Part shown: positions 14,926 to 25,600 of the stretch, piece by piece | Layout: every line of letters starts with the position of its first letter | Position numbering within the stretch: position 1 is the first letter of the stretch | From: a bacterium | GTDB lineage: Bacteria; Blakebacterota; Blakebacteria; Blakebacterales; Blakebacteraceae | Length of the DNA: 27,036 nucleotides | NCBI GenBank assembly: GCA_025774205.1 | Contig: JALGWK010000023.1 | Location: forward strand, 1-27,036 | Reading direction: 5' to 3' | Notes under the pieces: model-generated | Seen by the model: the letters and a program-made list of their open reading frames with translations, nothing else | Told to the model about the DNA's origin: nothing | The model's database searches: none | Program-made: the position numbers and the translations under genes

Positions 14926-15322
14926 ATTGGCGCCAGGGTGTCCGCCAGCCGGTTCATCACATCACCCGAGTCCTTCAGGCGGATAGCCAGATTATAGATA
15001 CGACGACGCATACGACCGGATTCATTGACCCCCATCTTCAGGGGAACCTGGCAGCGATCGAGCAGATAGGGCACGAACGGGTGCATATCCATGCTCAGAT
15101 CGATGGCCATGTCGTATCGAGTTCCCACTGGGGGAACTCCGACTTGAATGAGAATATCTGCGGCAGGACATTCTGGCGATCACCTTCATCGAGGGGAAGC
15201 ACGAGCAGCACCCGTTCGACAACATGGAGGGCATCCCCCATCCTGACCGCCTGCCGCCGGTCACGACGCAGAGAGGCAAGAATCACGAAGAACCGCGAAA
15301 GTGTCCATCGAGTGCCCTTCAT
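14904..15322 (-). pseudogene. Small GT9-like protein downstream of secA, frame broken near 15115-15135
   Basis: From ATG 15322, just after secA, the first frame reads an Arg-rich N-terminus, then VERVLLVLPLDEGDRQNVLPQ and FSFKSEFPQWEL. The next recognisable part lies in the -1 frame: YDMAIDLSMDMHPFVPYLLD, VPLKMGVNESGRMRRRIYNL, then LADTLAPICRAPKA to 14904. This resembles the N-terminal half of a GT9 glycosyltransferase (strand - GD - strand - DLAIDL - KxG) without the C-terminal nucleotide-sugar half. I do not recognise a named family. Sequence also seems to be missing at the break, since the two halves join more tightly than in GT9 relatives. A perfect 8-bp inverted repeat covers the break. 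It may assist the GT9 encoded immediately downstream. Confidence 0.55.
15119..15139. repeat. Perfect 8-bp inverted repeat at the break in the GT9-like gene
   Basis: GAGTTCCC and GGGAACTC flank a 5-base loop. It coincides with the place where the reading frame of the small GT9-like gene shifts. No T-run follows, so it is not a terminator. A hairpin of this kind can promote polymerase skipping, or it can simply be chance in coding sequence. Confidence 0.6.
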
Positions 15323-15338
15323 CGCTTGCAGATCTCCT

Positions 15339-18312
15339 TCATCGCCCGTGACAGTGCTTGAATTTCTTCCCCGATCCGCAGTGACAGGGATCGTTCCGGC
15401 CCGGTTCCTGGCCGACCGTGACCGGCCGGCGTTTGGCCGGGGCTCCTCCGGGCGGTGGCGCTTCTGGACCCGCCCCTCCTGCTTGCGTGCCTCCTCCCCC
15501 CTCCACCATCGCCCCCCTGAAAGCCATTCCGACCGCGTCCTGGTGGACGGCCTCACCACTTCGAGCCCGCACACTCATGGCCTGCTGCTGGAGCTGGTTC
15601 TCGACCGCGGCCGACTCGCGGAAGAGGAATTGCATCGTCTCCCGGGTGAGGCTCGACAGCATGTCCATGAACAGGTAGTAGCCTTCCTGCTTGTACTCTA
15701 CCAGAGGATCCTTCTGACCGTAAGCCCTAAGGCTGATGCCTTCCTTCAAACGGTCCATCTCGTAGAGATGGCTCATCCACTTCTCATCGATGACGCGAAG
15801 AATGGCGTATCGCTCGAGTTTCCCGCTGAGATCATCCCCCAGCAGTTCCTTCCTCCTGGACCACGCCTCACTGACTCCGGTCGAAATCGCCTCAAGCAGA
15901 TCCTCCTGGTCCATCTCGGCGCGCTTCGTCTCATCCACCCTGAGATCGACGAAACAGACCTCCAGCAGTTCCCGATGCAGATCATCCCACTGCCACTGAT
16001 CGGCGTAGGTGTTCTCCCCGGTGAAACGGTTCACGATGTCATGACTGATATCGAGAATAAGTTCCTCAACGTCCTCGCCGAGCGCGACCGCGTCGAGCGC
16101 CCGACCCCGCCGCGTGTAGATAACTTCCCGCTGGGTGTTCATCACGTCGTCGTATTCGAGCAGTCGCTTCCGGATGCCGAAGTTCTGCGCCTCGACCCGC
16201 TGCTGGGCCTTGCCGATCGCTTTCGTAACCATCGGATGGGCGATGACCTCGCCCTCCGACGCCGGCGATCCGATCGGACCCGAAGAGCCTCATCAGATCG
16301 TCTTCCAGGCTCATGTAGAAACGGCTCGAACCGGGATCCCCCTGCCGTCCCGATCTTCCCCTCAGCTGGCGATCGATCCGTCGGGCCTCGTGGCGCTCGG
16401 TGCCGATGATATGGAGCCCTCCGAGATCGACAACCCCCTCCCCCAGCTTGATATCGGTACCTCGCCCCGCCATGTTGGTCGCGATGGTGATGGCTCCCTT
16501 TTGACCGGCGATCAGGACGATCTCTGCCTCACGCTGGTGCTGTTTGGCATTGAGCACTTCGTGAGGGACGCCGGACCGCTTCAGGATCCGCGATAGCATC
16601 TCGGAGACCTCGACACTCGTGGTACCGACCAGGACCGGGCGCTGGGCGCGATAACACTCGGTTATCTCTTCTATAATGGAGTTGAATTTCTCCCGTTTGG
16701 TCCGGAAGATGACGTCATCCATCTCGTCCCTGACCACTTCCCGGTTGGTGGGAATGACGAGGACGTCGAGTTCGTAGATCTCCCAGAACTCCCCCGCTTC
16801 CGTCTCGGCGGTACCGGTCATACCCGAGAGTTTGCTGTACATCCGGAAGTAGTTCTGGATCGTGATGGTGGCCAGCGTCTGGGTCTCTTTCTCTATCTTG
16901 ACCCCTTCCTTGGCCTCCAGCGCCTGGTGGAGTCCTTCCGAAAACCGCCGACCGGGCATGAGACGGCCGGTGAACTCATCCACGATGATCACCTGACCGT
17001 CCTGGACAACGTAATCCACATCGATCTCGAAGAGCGTGTAGGCCTTCAGGAGCTGGTGGATGTTGTGGAGCCGCTCACTCCTGTCAGCGTAATTCCGGTG
17101 GAACTTCTCCCGCTCATGCTCAGCCCGCTCGTCCGAAAGATCTCCGCTCTCCACCTTCCCTTCCAGCTCGCTCATGATCCCCGAGAGGTCGGGGAGCACG
17201 AAGAGATCGGGATCGTTGGGACTGAGATTGGAGCGGCCGGAGTCCTGGAGATCGATGGTATTGGCCTTCTCGTCGATCACATAAAGAAGGTCCTCATCGA
17301 GGACATGCAGTTTCTTCTCGCGCAGGTAATCGTTCTCCACCCGCTCCAGCAGCTTGATGATACCCGTCTCCTTCTTGAGCTTCATCAGCTTGTTATGCTT
17401 CGGAGATCCCCTCTGCACCTGCAGGAACTTGATCCCGGCCGTGTATTCCTTGTTGCTCTCCTCCTCCTCTTCGGCCTCATTAAGCAGTCTCTCGGCCTCA
17501 CTGAAGAGGGAGTTCACCAGGCGTGTCTGGGCCCGGACCAGGGATTGTACTTTGGGGCGGTACTCGTCGAACTTGTGGGTGCTCCGATCGACCGGACCGG
17601 AGATGATGAGGGGTGTGCGCGCTTCATCGACCAGAACCGAGTCGACCTCATCTACGATAGCATAGTGATGTTCACGCTGAACCCTGTGTTCCGGCGTGAT
17701 GGCCATGTTGTCGCGGAGATAGTCGAAACCGAATTCGTTGTTCGTCCCGTAGGTGATGTCCTTGTTGTACTCGGCCCTCCGCTCGTCGGGCATCATGTCA
17801 TGCTGGATGATTCCCACATCCAGTCCGAGCCAGCGATAGACACCGCCCATCCATTCCGCGTCACGACGGGCCAGGTAGTCGTTGACCGTGACCAGATGGA
17901 CGCCCTTCCCTTCCAGGGCGTTGAGATAGAGAGGCATGGTGGCGACCAGGGTCTTCCCTTCCCCGGTTGCCATCTCGGCGATCTTGCCCTCATGCATCGC
18001 AATGGCGCCGATCAGCTGGACATCGTACGGCACCATATCCCATTCGATATCACGTCCCGTGATCTGCCATATCTGCCCGACCAGGCGGCGGCAGGCATCC
18101 TTCACCACCGCGAACGCCTCCGGCATGATCTCGTCGACTGTTTCACCCTCGGCCAGGCGCTGCCTGAACTGGTCGGTCATGGCCTGGAGATCCGCGTCGG
18201 AGAGTGAGCGACACTCCTCGACGAAGCCGTTGATCTTCTCCACCATCGGGGCGAGACGCTTCAGCTCCCGATCGTGCTTGGTGCTGAACATTTTGGTGAT
18301 GTTGAGAGCCAT
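15339..18312 (-). pseudogene. secA: Preprotein translocase ATPase SecA, reading frame broken near 16255-16262
   Basis: SecA drives proteins through SecYEG at the cytoplasmic membrane. From ATG 18312 the first frame holds Walker A ATGEGKT (115-121), [20 protein letters not shown], a PPXD roughly 90 residues longer than E. coli's, and [23 protein letters not shown]2 follows with [40 protein letters not shown] and [12 protein letters not shown]. The match then moves by +1 to [32 protein letters not shown] and the C-terminal zinc tail CHCGSGKKFKHCH. The expected MDRLGM-like residues are absent, so about 20 bases appear lost at the break. Corrected, the protein would be about 1000 residues. SecA is essential, so a real pseudogene is unlikely; a sequence error is the better explanation. 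Confidence 0.95.
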
Positions 18313-18333
18313 CGCTGTCGCCCCTTCTTCCGC

Positions 18334-19056
18334 CTAGTAACCCGCCAGCAGCCGGTCGCCGAGTTCAACCGGCAGACCGGCGTCGAGGATCGCGTCGCGC
18401 GCGCCTTCGACATCGTAAGCCACCCGCATGGGGGTATAAGTCCATGGTTCGGTGTCGAGGATGGCGAAGGCCGCCCGCGGATCGCCGTCGCGGGGTTGAC
18501 CGACGCTGCCCGGATTCAAAACGCTTCGCCTCTCCCTCAGTTCGATCTCCCGGAAATGAACCAGCCGCGCAGGAGCTTCCTTCTCGATGAAACAGGCCTG
18601 CACGTGGCTATGGCCGGTTACCACCACTTTCTCCTCCACCGATTTCAGGGCCATGTCGGCCTGGTGCCGATCAAGGATGTAGAGCCACGCCTCTGGAAGC
18701 ATCGGATGTCCGTGAGTGATCCTGATGTCGTTCAGTTCCGCCGACATGGGCAGTGTGGCGAGCCACGCGAGATCGTCTTCGGGGATGTTCTCAGCCGTCC
18801 AGGCCAGGGCCGCATACGCCCTAGGATTGAAGTTGTGAGCTCCTGAGATCTGCACCACGTGATGATCGTGATTTCCACGAACCGTTACGTCGCAGTTCTC
18901 CCTCACCCACTGTACGCATTCGGCCGGAAAGGCTCCATAGCCGACAATATCGCCGCCGCAGATGATCTGGTCCGGCGATTCCTTCTCGACGCGCGCCCAT
19001 ACCGCCTCAAGGGCATGGCGGTTGCCGTGTATATCACTGATAAGCGCAAGTTTCAT
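18334..19056 (-). CDS. Calcineurin-like metallophosphoesterase (YfcE-type superfamily)
   Basis: The 240-residue cytosolic protein carries the dimetal phosphoesterase pattern in order: ISDIHGNRHAL near the N-terminus, CGGDIVGYG, VRGNHDHH, ITHGHP, VVTGHSHVQ and LNPGSVGQPRDGDP. These residues bind two metal ions. The family hydrolyses diverse phosphodiesters or phosphomonoesters, and the natural substrate here cannot be read from sequence. It overlaps the nusB stop by four bases and is followed by secA after 21 bases, so it belongs to the same transcript. Confidence 0.9.
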   Translation of the reverse strand: MKLALISDIHGNRHALEAVWARVEKESPDQIICGGDIVGYGAFPAECVQWVRENCDVTVRGNHDHHVVQISGAHNFNPRAYAALAWTAENIPEDDLAWLATLPMSAELNDIRITHGHPMLPEAWLYILDRHQADMALKSVEEKVVVTGHSHVQACFIEKEAPARLVHFREIELRERRSVLNPGSVGQPRDGDPRAAFAILDTEPWTYTPMRVAYDVEGARDAILDAGLPVELGDRLLAGY

Positions 19057-19469
19057 ACGGTCCTTTCGGTCATCTCCCGGTATACAGAATCGAGGATGCC
19101 GTTCACAAACCGTTTCGAGTCTGATGAAGAGTACTTCTTCGTCATTTCGATCGATTCGTTGATACAGACCTTGCTGGGGATATCAGGAAAATGGAGCAGT
19201 TCACACAATCCCATCCTGAGGATGAGCTTGTCGATCAGAGCGATCCGCCCCAGGTCCCAGTTCACCGCCCGCTCTGCGATGATGCGGTCCAACGCCTCGT
19301 GTTCACGATCCACCCGTATCGCCAGCCTCCGCGCGAAATCGACAAGATCTTCTTCATACTCCGCCGCGGAGAGCAGATCATTGAGGGCCTGTTCGATCGG
19401 TTCCTCACCGATCTCGCAGGCATAGAGTGCCTGGAGCACGACCTCTCTTGCTTTCCGCCGGAGACCCAT
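19053..19469 (-). CDS. nusB: Transcription antitermination factor NusB
   Basis: NusB works with NusE (S10) on boxA RNA to keep RNA polymerase elongating through rRNA operons. The 138-residue protein is all-helical with the family blocks RRKAREVVLQALYACEIGEE, DRIIAERAVNWDLGRIALID, ILRMGLCELLHFPDIPSKVC and INESIEMTKKYSSSDSKRFVNGILD. It starts one base after the ribH stop. The ribH-nusB junction is conserved across many bacteria. Confidence 0.96.
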   Translation of the reverse strand: MGLRRKAREVVLQALYACEIGEEPIEQALNDLLSAAEYEEDLVDFARRLAIRVDREHEALDRIIAERAVNWDLGRIALIDKLILRMGLCELLHFPDIPSKVCINESIEMTKKYSSSDSKRFVNGILDSVYREMTERTV

Positions 19470-19470
19470 C

Positions 19471-19976
19471 TCAGCCTGTTTCCTTCATTGAGCGGAGCAG
19501 GTTCACCATCTCAAGACATGCCCGGGCTGCTTCCCTGCCCCGATGGCGATCTTCCTCCCCCTTTGCCCCACCCGCGTCGGGTGCCAGTCCGGCGCGGACC
19601 AGAGCCTGGGCCTCGGTACCGACCGTCAGCACCCCTGTCGCGACCGGAATGCCGGAATCGAGCGAGACCCTGGTCAATCCTCCGATCGATTCCCGGCTGA
19701 CATGTTCGAAATGGGTCGTCTCTCCCTCGATCACGCAACCGAGGCCTATGATCCCGTCCACGGTACCGGAACCGGCCAGGATACTGGCTGCCAGGGGCAG
19801 TTCAAGGGCTCCGGGAACCCGGACGACAGTTACGTCAGAGCGTGCGACACCGTGATCGGTCAGAATGGTGAGCGCGCCATCGAGGAGCGATTCGACGATC
19901 TCCCGGTTGAAATCGGCCGCGATAATCCCGATCCGCAGGCCGTCACCGTCCAGTTTGCCCCGATACAATTGATGGC

Positions 19977-19980
<4 letters not shown>
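19471..19980 (-). CDS. ribH: 6,7-dimethyl-8-ribityllumazine synthase
   Basis: Lumazine synthase joins 3,4-dihydroxy-2-butanone 4-phosphate and the ribityl-pyrimidine to make the riboflavin precursor, usually as a large hollow capsid or pentamer. The 169-residue product shows [49 protein letters not shown] (with the catalytic His) and [14 protein letters not shown]. The loop between RAG and [13 protein letters not shown], normally short (GKAGNKG-like), is about 11 residues longer and rich in Asp, Glu, Lys and Arg. ATG 19980 overlaps the ribBA stop (ATGA). An upstream extension of the frame lies inside ribBA and is not used. Confidence 0.95.
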
Positions 19981-21263
<1,283 letters not shown>

Positions 21264-21267
21264 GCTC

Positions 21268-21906
21268 TCACCCGATTCCTTTGAGTTGCTGCAGGTACGG
21301 CTCCAGTTGCGCGGCGACGTACTTGGCGATCATGTCCACTTCGAGGTTGACCCTGTCACCGATCTCGATATCTCCGAGACTGGTCACTTCCAGGGTGTGA
21401 GGAATCAGCGCCACCGAGAAGGCTTCATCGGCCACATCGACGACGGTAAGACTGACTCCTGAGATGGTGATCGAGCCCTTGAACACCATGTAGCGCATGA
21501 TGGCAGGTGGCGCGGAGTACCAGTGGATCACTTCATCCTTGCCCGCCTCCCGGGCGTCGTAGCTGTCCGGGGGGCCCGAAAGACGCTCACCGACCCCGTC
21601 TATATGACCGAAGACAAGGTGGCCGCCGAGGCCCTGATGCAGGGTCAGCGCGAGTTCCAGATTCACCCGGTCCCCTTCCCGCAGATCCCCGAGAGTGGTC
21701 AGCCTGAGAGTCTCGGGTATCGCCTCAACCGAGAACGTCTCCACGTCGAACTCCACCACAGTCAGGCAGACGCCGCTGGTACAGACGGAGTCTCCAAGTG
21801 AGAGTCGCCCGACGATCGGCCTGGCCGAGATCGTGAATCGTACTGCTTCATTCTTCTGCTCCAGCTTCACAACCTGGCCCATCGCTTCCACAATTCCGCT
21901 GAACAT
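21268..21906 (-). CDS. ribE: Riboflavin synthase alpha chain
   Basis: This enzyme makes riboflavin from two lumazine molecules. The 212-residue protein begins [10 protein letters not shown] as usual and contains two repeated lumazine-binding barrels. The first has [20 protein letters not shown] and [19 protein letters not shown]; the second has [22 protein letters not shown] and [37 protein letters not shown] sits between them. It lies 30 bases after ribD and four bases before ribBA. Nothing is missing. Confidence 0.96.
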   Translation of the reverse strand: MFSGIVEAMGQVVKLEQKNEAVRFTISARPIVGRLSLGDSVCTSGVCLTVVEFDVETFSVEAIPETLRLTTLGDLREGDRVNLELALTLHQGLGGHLVFGHIDGVGERLSGPPDSYDAREAGKDEVIHWYSAPPAIMRYMVFKGSITISGVSLTVVDVADEAFSVALIPHTLEVTSLGDIEIGDRVNLEVDMIAKYVAAQLEPYLQQLKGIG

Positions 21907-21936
21907 GCTGCACCCTTTCGAAAGCTGTTACCGCTT

Positions 21937-23085
21937 CTAAAGACAGAAGCCCGGTTCCAGATCAGCGTCCGGCAGCGCCGTGACCAGCAGATCCTCGCCG
22001 TACTCCCGGACCCGCATCGCTCCCAGTCGGACCGGAGCGGCAAGGCTTTCACGCATGATTCCGCCCCCGGCGCCGGTCACCTTCGGTGAGATCCAGATCT
22101 CCCAGTGATCGATGAGGTCGGCCGATGCCAGCGATGCCAGCAGTCCGCCGCCGCCCTCCACCATGACTCCGCCGATCCCGATCTCATGCAGGACGCCCAT
22201 GATCCCCCTGACATCGAGTCCGCCCCGCGGGTCGATCTCCACCCCCGTGACTTCCGCTCCCGCGTTCCTGAGCGCCTCTGCCGCGTCGGTCTCCAGCATC
22301 TCAGGCGCCGTCAGCACCATGACCGCTCCCCCGGGCGAAGTAATGACCCGGGCTCCGGGTGGAGTGCGCAGTCGCCGGTCCGCAATCACGCGCCTCGGCT
22401 GGCGATCGAACAGAGTGCCGTCGGTGCGCCGCGCGCTCAACCGTGGATCGTCAGCCAGGATGGTGCCGCTCCCCACCAGCATGGCGTCCACCTCCGATCG
22501 ACGCCAGCCGACCTGTTCGAGCGCCTTCGCGCCCGTGACGGCAAGTGTCCTCCGGCCGGGAAGCATGGTCCGCCCATCGAGCGTTCGGGCTGCTTTGGCG
22601 ATCACCACCGGTCGCGCTTCGCTCGAAGCCAGGAAATACCTGCTGTTCAGGGCTATGGCCCGGTTACTCTCCACCCCCGTGATCACTTCCAGCGGGGCAT
22701 TTCGCAACCGATCCAGACCGGCCCCGCAGTCGTGACAGCACGGATCCTCTGCCGCGACAACCACCCGCTCGATCCCCGCTTCGATGATTGCCTCAGTACA
22801 GGGTGGGGTTCTTCCGTGATGATTGCAGGGCTCCAGGGTGACGTAGAGGGTCGCTCCCTCAGCGTTGGCGCCGGTATCCGAGAGGGCGGCCACTTCGGCG
22901 TGCGGTTCGCCCGGACGTTCGTGATACCCCTCACCGATGATCGTTCCCTCACGGACCACGACCGCGCCTACGGCCGGGTTCGGCGGCGTGGTCCACCGGC
23001 CGAGCCGGGCCAGGTCGATCGCCCGTCGCATGAATCGCTGATGCTGATCATCAGGAGCTGATGCCGAAGAGCCATGAACAGTCAT
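21937..23085 (-). CDS. ribD: Bifunctional diaminohydroxyphosphoribosylaminopyrimidine deaminase / uracil reductase
   Basis: RibD carries out the second and third steps after GTP cyclohydrolase II. The N-terminal deaminase shows zinc ligands H62 in PHAEVAAL, C87 in [12 protein letters not shown] and C96. The C-terminal reductase shows [26 protein letters not shown] and [14 protein letters not shown]. The chosen ATG at 23085 gives 382 residues. It has no Shine-Dalgarno sequence, only an AT-rich TTATATATTCT directly before it; the next in-frame Met is residue 19 ([11 protein letters not shown]), another possible start. The same frame is open into the preceding permease, producing a false 781-residue fusion. 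No FMN riboswitch fits in the 52-base spacer. Confidence 0.94.
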   Translation of the reverse strand: MTVHGSSASAPDDQHQRFMRRAIDLARLGRWTTPPNPAVGAVVVREGTIIGEGYHERPGEPHAEVAALSDTGANAEGATLYVTLEPCNHHGRTPPCTEAIIEAGIERVVVAAEDPCCHDCGAGLDRLRNAPLEVITGVESNRAIALNSRYFLASSEARPVVIAKAARTLDGRTMLPGRRTLAVTGAKALEQVGWRRSEVDAMLVGSGTILADDPRLSARRTDGTLFDRQPRRVIADRRLRTPPGARVITSPGGAVMVLTAPEMLETDAAEALRNAGAEVTGVEIDPRGGLDVRGIMGVLHEIGIGGVMVEGGGGLLASLASADLIDHWEIWISPKVTGAGGGIMRESLAAPVRLGAMRVREYGEDLLVTALPDADLEPGFCL

Positions 23086-23137
23086 AGAATATATAAGATG
23101 CGAAAGTGAGAACGCTGGAACAAGCGCGGTAAACGCC

Positions 23138-24282
23138 CTATTCGTACCTGAGCGCTTCGACCGGATCGAAGGAACTGCGGCCGGCAGCGGGGTAACGATC
23201 CCGACCAGGAGACCGATACCGACCCCGATCGCGGCCCCGATGGTCCCCCCCACACCGCTCAGTACCACTGCCTCAACGAGGAACTGGAACACGATATCAC
23301 TCCGGCGAGCCCCGACCGCCTTCCTGACTCCGATCTCCTTCGTCCTTTCGGTGACCGAGACCAGCATGATGTTCATGATACCGATACCGCCCACCAGGAG
23401 GCTGATGCTGGCGATCCCGACCATCACCAGGCTGATACCGAGGATCAGCGCGTTCATCATATCCCTGATACTGTCGGAAGTTATCATCTCGAAGTCGTTC
23501 GGCTCACCGGGGGCCACCCCGCGGCGATTTCGCAGGATGCTGACTGTTTCGTCGACCGCGTACTGGAGGCGCCCCGGCCGGGCCATCACCGCGATCTGCA
23601 CCTCGCTCCGTCTCCCCCAGTACTTCCGGAAGGTGGTGAGGGGCACGAAGACGATGTTGTCCTGGCTGAAACCGAGGAATTCTCCCTGACGTTCCAGTAC
23701 CCCGATAACAAGAAAGCGGTGACTGTCGATCCGGATCTCACGGCCGAGAGGATCGATGGTCGGGAAGAAGCGTTCGACGAGATCGGCTCCGAGGATGACA
23801 ACGTTGCGCCGATTCGAGTTGTCGAGCGGCCCGAAGAACCTGCCGGCCTCCAGATCCAGCCCCTGTATCCGCGGGAGGTTCTCATCACCGCCGTAGAGGA
23901 TGACATTCGGATTCGTTTTCTCTCCCCCGTACCGGACTTCCACCCCGAAATGGGTACTCGACCCCGACACCAGCTCGACCGAATCGGCGTCCTTTCTGAT
24001 CGCGTACATGTCATCGAGAGTGAGTTCATCCCAGTCGGTCTCGTTGCTGTGACCTCCGACCTGGATCTCCACACTTGGCCTGGTCTGGATATAGAATGTC
24101 TCACTGCCAAGGTCGCTGAGCTGCTCGGAGAAGAAGCGCTCGAGTCCCTTGATCATACTGCTCATGCCCACCACGGCCAGGACGCCGATGATGATCCCGA
24201 GGCTCGTCAGCAGGCTGCGCAGGGGGTTGGCGAAGAGAGAACTCATCGCGACCCGGCCGGTTTCCCTGATGCTGACCGCCAT
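23138..24282 (-). pseudogene. MacB-type ABC transporter permease 2, C-terminus broken near 23170-23176
   Basis: This is a FtsX/MacB-like inner-membrane permease with an N-terminal membrane helix ([20 protein letters not shown]), a large periplasmic domain, and C-terminal helices around [40 protein letters not shown] and [20 protein letters not shown]. The frame is good as far as TPLPAAVP. The family ending [10 protein letters not shown] and its stop (23138-23140) then follow directly in the -1 frame. Aligned with the neighbouring permease 1, exactly 85 bases (about 28 residues, most of the last membrane helix) are absent at this point. As sequenced, ribosomes would run on into ribD. It may be an assembly deletion. 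It starts nine bases after permease 1. Confidence 0.9.
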
Positions 24283-24291
24283 CTCTCCCCC

Positions 24292-25527
24292 CTACTCGAA
24301 CCTGAGCGCTTCGATAGGATCGAGGCCGGCGGCCTTTGCCGCCGGGTAGATCCCGAAGAAGAGCCCTACCGAGGTTGAGAATCCCAGGCCGAGCAACACC
24401 GCCCATATCGGCGCCGCCGCCGGCAGTGAAGTAACGGAGGAGACGACGAGCGCGATAGCGAGTCCGAGCCCCATTCCGATCGCCCCCCCGAGCCCGCTCA
24501 CCACCACCGACTCCACCAGGAACTGCCACATGATGTCACGCCGTTTTGCTCCCACGCTCTTCCTGATCCCGATCTCCCGGGTCCGTTCGGTGACCGAAAC
24601 CAGCATGATGTTCATGATGCCGATCCCGCCCACCAGCAGTGAGAGGCTCGCCACGCCGATCATCACCGCGAAGAGCGCGGCCGTCAGACTGCGGAAGAGA
24701 TCGAGCAGCATCTCCTGCCGGTTGATCGCGAAATCATCCTCCGCGCCGAAGGGAATACCCCGGATCCGACGCAGCAGGCCCCTGGCCTCATCCTCGACCA
24801 GCGCGAGCGACTCGGCGTCGGGTGAACGCAGCGTGATCACCATCGAACGGCGGGTACCGAACAGCTTGAGCAGGGTCTGGAGCGGGATCACGGCGCTCGC
24901 GTTCTGGTCCATCCCCATCATGGTCCCCTGCTCCGGCAGCACGCCGATCACCGTGAAGACATGCCGGCCGACCCGAACCCGCTGTCCGAGCGGATCGCGT
25001 TCCTCGAAGAGATCCCTCCAGAGACCGTTCCCCAGAATAATGACGTTGCTCCCGTCACGAGCTTCCAGGGAGGTGTAGAATCGCCCGAACTCGGGATCGA
25101 GGTCGTGCACGAGTCGCCCCTCACTGGTGTGTCCGTCGAGCGAGACACTCCGGGCTGTGCGCTCCCGCCACTTTACGGTTGAACTCGCCGACACCTGCAG
25201 CGAGGCGGCCGCAGGCAGGGTGACCAGATCGAGGAGGCGCTGACCCTGTTCAAGGGTGATATCCTTGCGATTCCTGAACTTCCAGAAGTCATCCATCTGG
25301 ATCCAGGGGTACTTGCCCACGTAGAGGACGTTGGTACCCAGACCGGCGACCTCACGCTTGACGGTGCGATCGAGCCCATGGAGAAGACTGACGATGGCGA
25401 TGACGGCGGTGACGCCGACCACGATACCCAGCGTCGTCAGGATGGAACGGAGCAGGTTGGCGCGCAGGGCGCGGAAGGCGGCCGCGATGCTCTCACGAAT
25501 CTCTATGAGGAAACGGGTGACCTGCAT
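24292..25527 (-). CDS. MacB-type ABC transporter permease 1
   Basis: The 411-residue permease has the MacB/FtsX layout. There is one N-terminal membrane helix (about 22-45, LLRSILTTLGIVVGVTAVIA). A periplasmic domain of about 220 residues contains LDPEFGRFYTSLEARDGSNV and DPLGQRVRVGRHVFTVIGVL. Three C-terminal helices follow, with [37 protein letters not shown] and an ending AAKAAGLDPIEALRFE. It lacks a fused ATPase, which is encoded separately just upstream. In this family ATP hydrolysis moves the periplasmic domain to push substrates through an adaptor and an outer-membrane channel. The gene is intact and serves as the reference for the damaged permease 2. Confidence 0.93.
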   Translation of the reverse strand: MQVTRFLIEIRESIAAAFRALRANLLRSILTTLGIVVGVTAVIAIVSLLHGLDRTVKREVAGLGTNVLYVGKYPWIQMDDFWKFRNRKDITLEQGQRLLDLVTLPAAASLQVSASSTVKWRERTARSVSLDGHTSEGRLVHDLDPEFGRFYTSLEARDGSNVIILGNGLWRDLFEERDPLGQRVRVGRHVFTVIGVLPEQGTMMGMDQNASAVIPLQTLLKLFGTRRSMVITLRSPDAESLALVEDEARGLLRRIRGIPFGAEDDFAINRQEMLLDLFRSLTAALFAVMIGVASLSLLVGGIGIMNIMLVSVTERTREIGIRKSVGAKRRDIMWQFLVESVVVSGLGGAIGMGLGLAIALVVSSVTSLPAAAPIWAVLLGLGFSTSVGLFFGIYPAAKAAGLDPIEALRFE

Positions 25528-25600
25528 GAGTCTCAGCGCACTCTTCCGGGAGGTTCCAGTGTCATGTCATGCGACGGTTGCTGCGTGACAGGGCACCTGC

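Noticed and set aside
11425-16275. Programmed ribosomal frameshifting or bypassing as an explanation for the broken genes
   Set aside because: The breaks lack a shared slippery sequence and also lack conserved residues that recoding cannot restore. Shift directions differ (-1 and +1).
23086-23137. FMN riboswitch upstream of the riboflavin genes
   Set aside because: The spacer is only 52 bases and shows none of the conserved RFN stems.
21937-24282. A 781-residue open frame joining an ABC permease to RibD
   Set aside because: The permease has its own family ending and stop codon in the -1 frame at 23138, and RibD has its own start. The fusion arises only from the 85-base loss in the permease.
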